From Liolophura sinensis (lineage: Eukaryota > Mollusca > Polyplacophora > Chitonida > Chitonidae): a DNA stretch of 64,000 nt. The stretch is from NCBI RefSeq assembly GCF_032854445.1, contig NC_088299.1:1525001-1589000 (forward strand). The letters run 5' to 3'. The translations under genes and the position numbers were made by a program. Below the pieces are notes generated by a model that was given only the letters and a program-made list of their open reading frames with translations, was not told the DNA's origin and made no database searches. Shown here piece by piece: positions 32,301 through 42,323 of the stretch (its first letter is position 1; each line of letters opens with the position of its first letter).

Positions 32301-35300
32301 TACCAAAGACTTTAAAAATGGTGCTTGCTGCTGCCTTGCTTGGCACTCAGTGCTGAGAAGTAAGAGCAAGGAAACAGGACTGGTTGGTGTCAGTATAATA
32401 TGACTGGATGGGGTATCATGTCTGGTGTCTTCAGCATGATACTTTAGTGATGGCAGCTCTTTGGCAACACGGACTTGTCCTGCCACAAGAAGATTCTTCG
32501 TCGTCACGTGAATGAAAAAATTAAGATGTTATGATGTTACACCCCAAGCATACATACATACATATTGAACTTTCAACATCTACTTGGTCTTGAGATTTGG
32601 TTTGTCTTACAAAGCTTACCTCAGACTTGAGTTGAATTAAACATGATTTAGGATGGCCAGAACCTACCTCCACAGGACATGCTAAACTCCAGTGGCTAGG
32701 AATCTCACTCACCTTCCTGATGACAAGGCCACATCCTTCAGCGCCATGAGAAGACTCTCGCCCTCAACGAAAGCGAAAGACAAATTGACACAGCCTGAAA
32801 GAAACATGAAGAGAAGGAAGCACCAATAGTTACTGCATAACACGAAAACCTACCATAAATGACACATCCACATGCAGTGACCTAGAACATAACATCATGA
32901 CCAATATGAATAACAACTTCTATTACAAGGTTCATTCACCTTGACATTAACAGTTTATAATCGATAATCTTTCTCACAGTAACAGGTATATATGAAGCTT
33001 GCATCTGCTTTGCAGTTTTCACTTTGGAACATCACCATGGATATATTTTCAATGTACATTACATTACCTGGTCAAATTTCTCTGTAGATTATCTTACCTG
33101 GATATGTTTTATCGGGGTCACCATTCCTGATCACATTTGGTACCTGGGAGGTAATTCTGTCAATCAGTCTTTTTGACAGCATGTTGATTCTCTTGTGATC
33201 ATACTGTAAAGAAAATACACCTGTCAGTTTAGCATCTGGTAACAAAGCCAATTTTAAAATGGTAATTTAATGATAAACTGGAGTAAAACTGTGTGCTGCT
33301 TTAATTTAGAAATTTGGATATCTTGCTTTCAATATAACAGTAATAATTTTACAGCATACCTGAAAAGGTACTATAGAGTGAAGAGTGTGGTTTAAAGGAA
33401 AATGAAGAGAGATATGTCAAAAAAACTGGACATTTTTGTTTTCATTTTTTAGGCATATTTCATATTTCTTACTAATTTTATGCATATTTACACCCCAACA
33501 TAGTTGCTTTGACAGCCACTGAAGGCTACTTCATTTGTGGACTGACTACTTGCGCCATTGGAACACTGTAGTTTAAAACCATTTTACGCCGTTTTAAAAC
33601 CATTTATACGCCTCTGACAACCTTGTAAGGATACTTTTTAGGCATTCTTTAAGACCAGGGACATATCACACTTTTTCGTATGTGGAGAAAAGACAAGTGG
33701 TCGTCAACCAAACATCTTTCTTTTAGAGGTGTGCAAACAGTCCTACCTTCGGCCGCTTACACTGTCCCCTACAATCAGTCAGACTCACAGACATGTACAA
33801 ATTACCTGTCCAACCTTCCTTTTGAAAGTATACCGCTAACCACACCAAACATTATTTGAATATTATGGTACATGTACCTTATTTATTTATTTATTTGATT
33901 GCTGTTTTACGCCATACTCAAGATTATTTCACTTATACGATGGCAGCCAGCATTAAAGTGGGAGGAAACTGGGGAGAGCCCAGGGAAACCCACGACAGCC
34001 AGAGAGGAAGCCAGCATGAGCTGGACTTGAACTCACAGCGACAGCATTGCTGAGAGGCTTCTGGGTCATTACACTGTGTTATCATGCTAACCAACTTAGC
34101 CACAGAGGACCTGGTACATGTACCTACATCCACCCTAATTCTTCAACCTCTTCAACTGCCTCTGCAACCAATATATTGGAAAATTCTGAGAGAACTATGT
34201 CATGTCGAAAACTAATTTGCACAGTTTGATGAAAATTGCATATTTAGTGACACAAACGAATCAATTAAGCATCATTCTGATAATGCTGGAATGCTTAAAT
34301 TCCACTGAAAAAAGGGTTTCGGTGGTTGAAAAGGTTGACGATTACAGTATTCCCTAAGCAATCATGACAGTAATAGCCAAGGTATGTAAGAGTGCCTTAG
34401 GAAAGTTAGTACTACCTCCATTTCTTCCGCTGCCAGCTCACAGGCATAGCCCAGCCCAACCACCAGGGGAGTGGGCACGGTGCCACTCCTCATGCCCCGC
34501 TCCTGACCTCCACCGCTCTGGATTGGTTCCACGCGCACCCGTGGCCGGCGACGCACAAATAACGCTCCCACACCTGCCAGGTACATTACACATCACACAC
34601 TACTGTTACTGGCAACAACTGGGAGGGTTCAATTTCAGAGAAGAGTTCTGTTTATTTCAATACAGTGGTTGTGCTTTTGTCAACAAGTCGGGTCTTGTCT
34701 ATTCTGAATTTTGATATTTACTTATTTATTTATTTATTTGATTGGTGTTTTATACCGTACTCAAGAATATTTCACTTATACGACAGCGGCCACCATTATG
34801 GTGGGTGGAAATCGGGCAGAGCCCGGGGGAAACCCAACGCCATCCGCAGGTTACTGGCAGACCTTCCCACGTACGGCTGGAGAGGAAGCCAGCATGAGCT
34901 GGACTTGAACTCACAGCGACCGCATCGGTGAGAGACTCCTGTGCTAGCGATCTAACCGAGCCACGGAGGCCCCTTTTGATATTTATTAACATATTGTCAA
35001 TCTCCAACCTTTTTGACCAATATGCACTTTTTTCAGTAGAATTTATACATACAATTATCCCAAAAATGACACAGAAATGATTTGTTTGTGTCACTAAAGA
35101 TGCAAGCTTCATAACAGTGTTCAGATTTTTTATCTACACCCCATAGTTCTCCCAGAATGTTTCAAGATATTGGTTGGAGAGGTAAGTTGAAAAGGTTGAA
35201 GAATTACGGTATTCTAGAATATTTCACTTTTATGACAGCAGTTAGTTTCACGGATGGAAGATACTAGGGGACTCATATTAAGCCTACAACCTTGGGCAAG

Positions 35301-38300
35301 TAAGTAACATGTAATACAGAGAGTTTCCTCTGCTGAGTATTAAGATCAGCATGTTTACCATCGTCATATGCGGCAAATGATGACTGTTCATGTAAGACCA
35401 TCTCTTCGAGTCTACACCCCTTTATAATCTGCATACTGCCACCATGAAAGTGAAAACATTAATAGCTGTGCCTGGACCAGAATCTAACCAAAAACCTGGA
35501 GAGTCCAAGTGGTTGAAGGACACACTTTGAGCAAGGGCATACTCTTGCCACCCATCAATGACTTTATATACAGGGTTGAGGAGAAGTCTGGACCCACAGA
35601 CAATTTTTTTTTCATGCTAACAAACCAAAAACATTACAAGCATTAAAAGATAACATCACACGAGAAATTGAAACCCTAACAGGGAATAACTCTATGCTTC
35701 GAAATGTGCAAAGATCATGTGCCTCCCGAGTAAAAAAGTGTTCGGGGGAAGGTGGAAGTCACTTTGAACACTTATTGTAAATTGTTTTATCATAAATTGC
35801 CCATGGGTCCAGACTTTTGCTCCACCCTGTATATCACTGAATTACATCTGAATGTATGCCTTAAATTTGACTGAACATTGAAGAATGAGAATTAATACCT
35901 GTAATTAAGACAAGTGAAATATTTTCATCAGAGACGTTACCAGGAAAGACAGAAATGTTTTGAGAATTCTTTAACTATTTTTTAAAACCCACCTTTCGGG
36001 CCATATATTTTGTGGCCACTTATTGACATGAGATCTATTTTCATATCCTGCACGTCCAACGGAATTTTCCCAACAGCCTGGGCTGCATCTGTATGGAAGA
36101 ATACCTTCCTTTCTCTGCACAGCTTGCCTGGAAAATAAAACAGTCTACATATGCTGACAAACATCATCAAACCAAACATCACTAAAAGCAGTAGACTGAC
36201 AGCTATTAAAACCTTTCCTACACAAGAAAACCTGATCACTCATCCTCTCTAAATGACAGCATAGCAAAAGACACTTCATCAAGTGCTACCATACTTACAG
36301 ATCTATCTTATTCCTAATATTTAAGTCTTGATAAACCAATGATAGGCTTGTTAAACACAAGAGCAGAATCAAACTGACCACATTTTCGTCTCCAAAAATT
36401 TTATAACAATCAGTAATTTCACAAGAATCAGTCATAGGGTGTTTGTGTCAAAATCTGACAAAGCCAGGTTTCTGTGTTCAAAGAAAAATTAAATACTTGG
36501 TTATTTAACAACCCTGCAGGCTTATTCATTTAGGCACCTTAATGATTTATTTATTTATTTATTTATTTGATTGGTGTTTTACGCCGTACTCAAGAATATT
36601 TCACTTATACTACCGTGGCGAGAATTATGGTGGGAGGAAACCGAGCAGAGCCCGGGGGGAACCCATGACCATCCACATGTTGCTGGCAGACCTTCCCACG
36701 TACGGAGGGAGAGGAAGCCAGCATGAGCTGGACTTGAACCACCTTAATGAAAGCATAACGCTACTGATTTCCCTACAAATATATGACAACAATAAGCAAG
36801 TTTCAAGTTCAAACTCTTTTGCCTCCAAATGCATAAAAGCAAATCCTACTCTGTGATGTGGCTTTTCAAAAATATTAGTCAGCTTTTCTTGATGTAACTT
36901 ACTAGTCACTTGTTTCACCATATTCCAGAGGTCAAAATTTCCTTCAGGAAATACTTCAAGTTCACAAACGTAAAACTGCTCACTTTTCTCCATCATTCAT
37001 TTATTCTTCATGACATTTTGTGAAACTTTTTTCAGACATTTATGTTAGATATGCTTAATGTAATCAAAATAGTTGCCTAACATTTCTGAGAGATCACATG
37101 GTACAGTAGAAGTTTTTTGACCTTTAGCGATAAAAGAGGTCAAACTCAAAATTCACATTAAACTTATTTTATGGACAGTTATCCTGTAGCTTTCATACTA
37201 TACTTTACATTACATCCAAAAATTAATTAAATTGTGTGTTAATTGATATAGATGTGATATATGTCTGCTACCTATATCCTCCACAGGCTGTCTGACCCCT
37301 ATCTCATTGTTTACTGTCATCACAGACACCAGCGCTGTGTCCTCACGAATTGCATCCTGGAGAACCTGAAAAATACATCCCATAATTGTGAGAAATAGTA
37401 TTCAGTGCTACACCTGTGCCAATGGGATAACCTGTAGGAAATGCAAAACTTCAGCTCAGTACAAAAAGTACAAGAAAGAGGTTACAAATTTTCTGGTATT
37501 CATGGTAATATGCACACAGAACATCAGTAAGTTGTGTACTGTGCTTTATGTGTATGTACAACTTCAGCTCAATAAATGCGTGCAGCGTAATGACCCAGAA
37601 GCCTCTCACCAATGCTGTCGCTGTGATTCCTCCCACCATAATGCTGGCCGCCGTCGTATAAGTGAAATATTCTTGAGTACGGCGTAAAACACCAATCAAA
37701 TAAATAAATAAATAAATGCGGTATTTCTTGAGATACCACACCTAACATTTACCTTTTGAATTTTGTACTTTACAGTTATCTTTCCGCAAACTGCACATCA
37801 AGGATGTAACATGTCTCTCCTTGTTACTGTGCTCTACATGTTTGCAACCCTGAGTTGAATGCATACAGTACTTTTAAATACAACACCCCTACACTAAAGT
37901 TGTGAATTCTGTTTATTTATGGTAATAAATGTGAACTTAGCACATCAACAATAGAACATACTCTGGTGTCACTATGCTCTACATGTGTGCAAAACCTGAA
38001 CTAGGTACTTTTTAATATACCACTCTTAACATTCCTTTCATTGCTATTGGACGCCAACGCAAAAGATCTGGGAATGACACAAGCTGCATCTGTTCTTTGC
38101 ATAGACGAGCTGAAAAGAACAAATCTGTACGAATATAAACTGAACATAGAGTCACAATAGAATGCAGTTCCCATTTTTACACAATGACTCACCTGAAGAT
38201 CTAATATGCCATTTGTCTTTACAGGTAAATACGAAACATCAAAGCCCTCTGCTTCCAGTGCACGACAGGAATCTAACACACATTTATGTTCCTGCCAAGT

Positions 38301-41300
38301 ATATAGAGAAAACAAATCCTTGAATAACACTTGTACTGGTCCTAAGTAATTAAGACCAGCATAATTTCCAGAAATTTGTGTTGTATTAACTTAAAAGAAC
38401 ATTGTAGTGTATATATTCAGCCTTCTGTTTTCGTTGGCTATCGGAATTTCGTTATTGGTTTTACAAAGAAGAAAGGTGTCAGAGAAAAATTCATAACTGA
38501 TTTTAGTACAGCAGAACACGAGTACAGCTTCACTGATTATTCAGATAGATAAAAACTACAATCCAATGAGAACTCCTGATAAATTCTGTGAGGCTACAGA
38601 TGGGTTACACCAAACACTCACAGTCTGAGTTGTGATGACGTGCTTCTTTTTGCTCTTATAAAATCTAGCCACGCCTTTCACTGCAATGTTGTTGGACTCT
38701 GTTGCACCGCTTGTGAAGATTATTTCTCTTGGGTCAGCACCTATCAAGTCTGCTACTTGCTGAAATAATAAAACATACTGATGAACAAAAACTATCCACA
38801 CCTTAAACAAGATAAGTCAAAAAAAAAAAATAAAAAGTTAAACATTATGCAACACAGCACTGAACCACAACTCCGTTCATTTACAAGTACCAGTCTTTTT
38901 ACAGTGTTGTAATATATGTAAAATCCTACTCTACAGCCCTTACTTTTCTTGCTGTTTCCATCGCAGCTTCACTTTCCCAGCCATAAGCATGTGTGCGAGA
39001 GTGAGGGTTACCATACATAGAAGTCATGTAGGGTAACATGACATCCAAAACACGAGGATCCTGCAAACCAAAACACAAACATGTCTATTTATCGTTGTCA
39101 TCTGTTGAACAAAGCAGTAATTTGCAGCTGATTCTTAAGGATTTATTAGTAAGACCCATTTATGACCTTTGACATGCAAAATCTGATTTGAGTTAGTGAT
39201 GCCATTAAACAGTAAGCAGTAAAAGAATTTTCCACTGACCCTATCAATACCAGGTATTAATTCTTCTATATGCTCTCAAGCCTTGAAGTGTCACAAGTGC
39301 ATTAGGTAAAACATCTTTCATGGGTACAAGTATTTATACTGTGAAAACTTGCACATTCGCAATAATCGGACACCCGGTAAGTGATTCATCCCAAATTGAG
39401 TACACAGAAATATTTGGATAAGCCATGTTTACAGCTGCTCAACATTTACAGCCCACACCATTCATTAACTAGTGAAGACCAGATTGTGGTTGTGGGAGGG
39501 AGAGGAGATGCATGACGTGGATTTGATTAGCTGGTTGTATAAGGTACAGTTTATTTGTGACATGATCCACTGGTACCATTGGTGCTGTGGCCTGCACATC
39601 CAAATATAGTGGTCTGAAACTTTCATCCTTCACACCAGGGGCAGGGGCATCTCCAACTCTGTCAACTCCATCAGACTTTAGGGCAACTGAAAAAAAAATA
39701 TCAAAAACTAAATTGCTAAGGCGGGAACAATTTTCGCTGCCAATATTGACAATGGCGGTTAAGGCAGTGCATTAACAGCTTACATGTAGTCAGATACAAT
39801 ATGATGATGTTCAGTACGTTTATGGATCTGCCTTTATACCGGATCATGGTGCAAAATGTTGGTGAAAACTACGTGTATCTCACATCAATAACTGGACACA
39901 CCAAGGATATCGCATTCACCAACACAGATTTGGTGCAGGAATACAGTATAAGAAATCGATTCTGATCATGTCAGGTTACGTGACACCTATTTCAAGCTTG
40001 TCCATCCCTGTCTCTCACCCAAGTCACCATACATTTCTAAATGCCAGCTTGATGGAACTGGTCTCAGTAAGCTCCCTGCTTATGGCACCCAACTTACCTA
40101 CATCCACAAGACCAGTTTCTTTAATGTTCTTGTTGCCCAAAATGTTGCCCACGACAGGCAATCAAAATATCATAGTTTTCAGGATGTTTTCATTGCCAGG
40201 ACATGGTTACATTTCAGAACTCACAGGTAGGTCCCATGACATATCAAAATAGAGTGGAAAGCATTCTGCCACAAATTCCGACACACATCGCCTCTATTGA
40301 TGCCACCCAACACATTCTGACCTATTGATCCCTCAAGGTCATGTATATGGCTGTTACCAATCAAAGTGCACTGCGGGATGTTAATCGCTGTGATTTACAA
40401 GTGATCTAATCCCCCTGCCTGGCCAAAATGTGTTTTCAACAGGAAAAATAAGCGTAATCTGGGTGCACAAACAACAGAATGTGTTGGGTAGCACCAATAC
40501 AGGAGATGTGTGTCAAAATTAGCAGCAGAATGCTTTATTTCAAGTCCAGTCAGCGTAGCTGAGGTTGAGTAAGGCGGGCTGGCATATCCAACCTTTCCTT
40601 TTTATAAAGTTATATGTGTAGCATGTGGCATAGGCACGCATGGGCGATTTACTGTGGTGTTGCAGCCTGAGAATTCGATCTAAGGGTGGCTCATACATAC
40701 TGATACGCGGGGACCGCAGGCCACCCTTAGCCCGAGAGCTATGTGGACCAGAACCGGCGCAATACTTACAAAGAGCTACCCTCTCGTTCAATTCCAATGC
40801 ATGCGTGTTTCAGCACAGTCTTTCTGAAAGCTAGCCTAAAATATTTACGCACATTTTGCCACGATCACTGCTTGCCTTTACAACACCATTCTCCTGTAAA
40901 TCTTGGCCAAAGTCAAAACTAGGCTCATATTTAGCAGGTTGCCACGTGCTGCCATGGTTTTAAAATCTCGGTCAGCTAAGCGTGCAAGTATAGCAGTGGT
41001 TGACCTTCCTTGAAATTTACAATGGAACAGATGCTGAAGATAAGCCCCTTTTTTTCTTCACTGCAAACTTAATTTGACATTTCGCACAAACTATGGGGTC
41101 GGTCATTCTGCTCCATAGACTTCAGTCAACTGCAAATTCGCATCTTCGCTGTCACATTGTTTTCTGTCTGTCAGAGCTGACAGCCAGCTGTTCAAAACAC
41201 ACTGACGTTGTGAAGGTCAACCACACACGCACGGGGGAACAACAACTCCATTTATCACACTGTCAACATGGTATGTGAGTGTAAGTTACAACTGTGGGTT

Positions 41301-42323
41301 TACTATTATCCTGGGTTTACTGGTCGTAAAGGTTACATAATGTGGGAAAAACTGGCAAAGTAACAGAGAATGTTTAGGGGAACATAATTTATTGCAGTTT
41401 TGCCCAGTTCCTCTGCACTAAGCTTTTCTTCAATACCAATATTTTAACCTCAAAGACTCCTCGGTTGTGATCAAAGCCTAACACCATATTAAAAGATCAC
41501 AGCTGAGATCCTTGGCTCTAACAATTCGGCTGTTGTAAAGACTAGGGTTATATTTACATGTAACTTTCTACGTCATTACTTACGTCAATTCATTTATGCT
41601 TTGCTGAATGAGGCTGGCCAACTATGGAGGAGACTCTTTCATATGTTTATGTGACAAAGGCATGTGACACATGACATGTACATGCTCATTCAACTCTTTC
41701 CATGTTCATATGTCTTAAAACATCTGAAAACCATGTTCTAGTACATCAACCTGAGTGGTGGAGTGGCATAAGCAACTGGCTAAGGGCTCGACATGCTGTC
41801 TGATGGAAGTTCAAATCCACAACATTCCACAACAAGTTAAGCAAATCCTTTCAAAAAAGTGTAAAATCTCCCCATTCAATTTTAACCAATGAAAAATAAG
41901 TAAAAGCACTTGTACGTGGGGAAAAAATTACGTCAGAATGCATGTGGAAAACAAAAAGTAAATGTAACCCTATTCCTTAAAATTCTCAACATTTCAAGCT
42001 CTAGGCCTATAATTTATATAAGGCCTACAGATAGCACTGTGGTAGCAGGGCACACGAATATTGATCAGAAATGTACAAAACATAACAGACCAGTTAACAA
42101 AAACCTCGATGCTCTGAGGTATTATGGTACATAAAACGCAACTTATATAACCAGCATACATGTGAGGGCGTTGTTGTTGTAAAATGTCAACAACGGTCAT
42201 CTTATTCTGTTTACCTGATGCTTGAGCAGCTCTGTCAGCAGATTTAGACTGAACACTTCTGATTATTACGGTTTTCCCGTCTTTTAAGGCCTTAAACAAA
42301 GACCTCGATAGTGAGGGCAACAT
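29323..42323 (-). CDS. NFS1: mitochondrial cysteine desulfurase NFS1, complete, 13 exons
   Basis: NFS1 is a PLP enzyme that takes sulfur from cysteine and passes it, with ISD11, ACP and frataxin, to the ISCU scaffold for Fe-S cluster assembly in the mitochondrial matrix. Exons in gene order: 42215-42323, 39577-39686, 38944-39060, 38622-38759, 38193-38291, 37272-37365, 35993-36127, 34416-34573, 33098-33203, 32713-32794, 31786-31869, 30562-30651, 29323-29386. They total 1386 bases, 461 aa plus stop (human 457), with every split codon matching. The N-terminus ([14 protein letters not shown]) is basic and Ser-rich, as a matrix-targeting peptide should be. The PLP lysine is Lys262 in [10 protein letters not shown], and the active cysteine is Cys385 in SSGSACTSAS. 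The C-terminal WTQH is conserved. Confidence 0.98.
29470..29725 (-). mobile_element. SINE family A, full length
   Basis: The head GGGGCCTCAGTGGCTCAGC, B-box region, core and TTGAGTACGGCGTAAAACACC end are all present on the minus strand; the AAATA tail is very short. It lies in NFS1 intron 12, in the sense direction. No clear target duplication is visible. Confidence 0.93.
30124..30487 (-). mobile_element. SINE family B, full length with target-site duplication
   Basis: On the minus strand it begins CGGCCCGTATAGCACAGTTG, then gtagagcgtccgcttcggg, a good tRNA-like head with A box. Body blocks match 15160-15516. The end is CAACGTTAAACCCCAAGCAC. GATTATTTTG is duplicated at 30114-30123 and 30488-30497. 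The 30430-30612 open frame crosses the boundary and is not a gene. Confidence 0.94.
30562..30651 (-). CDS. NFS1: NFS1 exon 12
   Basis: 29 codons with split ends, [20 protein letters not shown] then EHVTKLREM. Confidence 0.96.
31272..31541 (-). mobile_element. SINE family A, full length with 13-bp target-site duplication
   Basis: Complete head, core and (AAATA)n tail. CATTTACATTTGA is duplicated at 31259-31271 and 31542-31554. It lies in NFS1 intron 11 or 12 sequence, sense to NFS1. Confidence 0.96.
31786..31869 (-). CDS. NFS1: NFS1 exon 11 (active cysteine)
   Basis: 27 codons with split ends, [20 protein letters not shown] then DLAHSSI. The catalytic Cys385 is the second residue. Confidence 0.97.
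32004..32223. mobile_element. MITE family M, copy 2
   Basis: The left end is TACTGTCATTCTTCAACC and then ttttcgcatg; the right end, reverse-complemented, is CTAATTCCTCAATC and then ttttcacatg. These are imperfect inverted repeats about 24 bases long. The interior matches copy 1. Confidence 0.85.
32242..32560 (+). mobile_element. SINE family C, full length with target-site duplication
   Basis: The head is AATGGTTACAGCATCTGCC. The body includes TATCATGTCTGGTGTCTTC and GATTCTTCGTCGTCACGTG, and the tail ends in ACCCCAAGC and (ATAC)n. CATATTGAACT is duplicated at 32231-32241 and 32561-32571. It shares the TTCGTCGTC block with family B, so B and C may have a common 3' module. Confidence 0.9.
32713..32794 (-). 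CDS. NFS1: NFS1 exon 10
   Basis: 26 codons with split ends, [20 protein letters not shown] then VALSSG, leading directly to the active cysteine loop. Confidence 0.96.
33098..33203 (-). CDS. NFS1: NFS1 exon 9
   Basis: 35 codons plus one base, beginning [20 protein letters not shown] and ending NGDPDKTYP, aligned with the family helix before the second half of the small domain. Confidence 0.95.
33880..34111 (-). mobile_element. SINE family A with internal deletion and target-site duplication
   Basis: Head and tail are intact; about 35 bases are deleted between the cccacgac and agccagagagg blocks. TGGTACATGTACCT is duplicated at 33866-33879 and 34112-34125. It lies in NFS1 intron 8, sense. Confidence 0.95.
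34133..34349. mobile_element. MITE family M, copy 3
   Basis: The left end is CCTAATTCTTCAACCTC; the right end reverse-complements to TACTGTAATCGTCAACC and then ttttcaacc. The inside shares TTTAGTGACACAAACGAATC with copy 4 in the opposite orientation. It starts right after the target duplication of the neighbouring SINE. Confidence 0.82.
34416..34573 (-). CDS. NFS1: NFS1 exon 8
   Basis: 52 codons after a split Gly, with [20 protein letters not shown] and [20 protein letters not shown]. It is noticeably GC-rich compared with the introns around it. Confidence 0.97.
34721..34973 (-). mobile_element. SINE family A with target-site duplication
   Basis: The core and tail are complete; about 20 bases of the head between the ggagtctctc and tcgctagcac blocks are missing. 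TTTTGATATTTA is duplicated at 34709-34720 and 34974-34985. It lies in NFS1 intron 7, sense. Confidence 0.95.
34990..35211. mobile_element. MITE family M, copy 4
   Basis: The left end is ATTGTCAATCTCCAACC; the right end reverse-complements to TACCGTAATTCTTCAACC and then ttttcaac. It lies 16 bases after the preceding SINE copy. Confidence 0.8.
35214..35265 (-). mobile_element. SINE family A tail fragment
   Basis: CTAGAATATTTCACTTTTAT followed by gacagcagttag is the diverged SINE A 3' end on the minus strand. Confidence 0.6.
35571..35829 (+). mobile_element. Tc1/mariner-type deletion derivative, 259 bp
   Basis: The ends are inverted repeats: left CAGGGTTGAGGAGAAGTCTG then gaccc, right (reversed) CAGGGTGGAGCAAAAGTCTG then gaccc. 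TA lies on each side (35569-35570 and 35830-35831), as expected for this superfamily. Inside, 35624-35782 is an open frame that looks like the end of a transposase: [15 protein letters not shown], a basic stretch, then GGSHFEHLL and a stop. The catalytic domain is missing, so the copy cannot move by itself. Confidence 0.88.
35993..36127 (-). CDS. NFS1: NFS1 exon 7 (PLP lysine)
   Basis: 44 codons with split codons at both ends. It holds [18 protein letters not shown] and [11 protein letters not shown], with the Schiff-base lysine. Confidence 0.97.
36546..36739 (-). mobile_element. SINE family A, 5'-truncated, with target-site duplication
   Basis: The tail is (AAATA)n and the core is intact, but the element stops at the B box (TTCAAGTCCAGCTCATGC on the minus strand), losing most of the tRNA head. 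CACCTTAATGA is duplicated at 36535-36545 and 36740-36750. It lies in NFS1 intron 6, sense. Confidence 0.94.
37272..37365 (-). CDS. NFS1: NFS1 exon 6
   Basis: 31 codons plus one base, including [20 protein letters not shown], the conserved VNNEIG loop near the cofactor. Confidence 0.97.
37400..38125. repeat. dispersed repeat family X, second cluster
   Basis: Modules at 37400-37575 and 37736-38125 share GCAAAACTTCAGCTCAGTAC, TGCTCTACATGTGTGCAAAA, atacca and taacatt with the cluster at 20935-21910. At least two modules here stand in tandem with a period of about 170-190 bases. A SINE A copy splits the cluster. Confidence 0.5.
37581..37710 (+). mobile_element. SINE family A, large internal deletion, target-site duplication
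   Basis: The head block GCAGCGTAATGACCCAG joins to ttcctcccaccataatgctg and the tail; about 120 bases of the middle and the first head bases are missing. AATAAATGCG is duplicated at 37571-37580 and 37711-37720. It is the only SINE A copy in NFS1 that is antisense to the gene. Confidence 0.92.
38193..38291 (-). CDS. NFS1: NFS1 exon 5
   Basis: 33 codons in phase 0, beginning [20 protein letters not shown]. The His that stacks on the PLP ring (EHK) is present. Confidence 0.97.
38622..38759 (-). CDS. NFS1: NFS1 exon 4
   Basis: 46 codons in phase 0 with [20 protein letters not shown] (cofactor-binding GATESNN motif) and [10 protein letters not shown]. Confidence 0.97.
38944..39060 (-). CDS. NFS1: NFS1 exon 3
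   Basis: 39 codons in phase 0, [20 protein letters not shown] then [19 protein letters not shown]. The [13 protein letters not shown] block is diagnostic of NFS1/IscS. Confidence 0.97.
39577..39686 (-). CDS. NFS1: NFS1 exon 2
   Basis: The acceptor is a T-run with CAG and the donor is GTACCA (weak, but forced by phase). Two bases complete a Val codon, then [20 protein letters not shown] and [15 protein letters not shown] follow, the conserved start of the PLP domain. Confidence 0.93.
40696..40806 (-). repeat. dispersed repeat D, copy in NFS1 intron 1
   Basis: The reverse complement of this stretch matches 25857-25969: GCATGCATTGGAATTGAACG, agggtagctctttgtaag, GGTCCACATAGCTCTCGGGC and taagggtggcc. 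Just to the left, CTAAGGGTGG at 40679-40689 makes an inverted repeat with CCACCCTTAG at 40721-40730. Confidence 0.8.
41755..41828 (+). pseudogene. possible tRNA-derived relic (tRNA pseudogene or SINE head)
   Basis: GAGTGGCATAAGCAACTGG resembles an A-box region and AGTTCAAATCC a B box, about 45 bases apart. I could not fold a convincing acceptor stem, so a functional tRNA is unlikely. Confidence 0.3.
42215..42323 (-). CDS. NFS1: NFS1 exon 1 (targeting peptide)
   Basis: ATG at 42323-42321, donor GTAAAC. 36 codons plus one base encode [20 protein letters not shown] and then [16 protein letters not shown]: no acidic cluster, many R/K/S, a typical mitochondrial presequence. The start is chosen because it is the only upstream ATG in frame with this presequence. 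Confidence 0.93.

Larger units (their letters stand above)
39687..42214 (-). other. NFS1: NFS1 intron 1
   Basis: A 2.5 kb intron containing repeat D (40696-40806) and a possible tRNA-like relic (41755-41828). I see nothing else. Confidence 0.75.

Noticed and set aside
34364-34714. 116-codon plus-strand open frame
   Set aside because: It is the antisense shadow of NFS1 exon 8, which is GC-rich.
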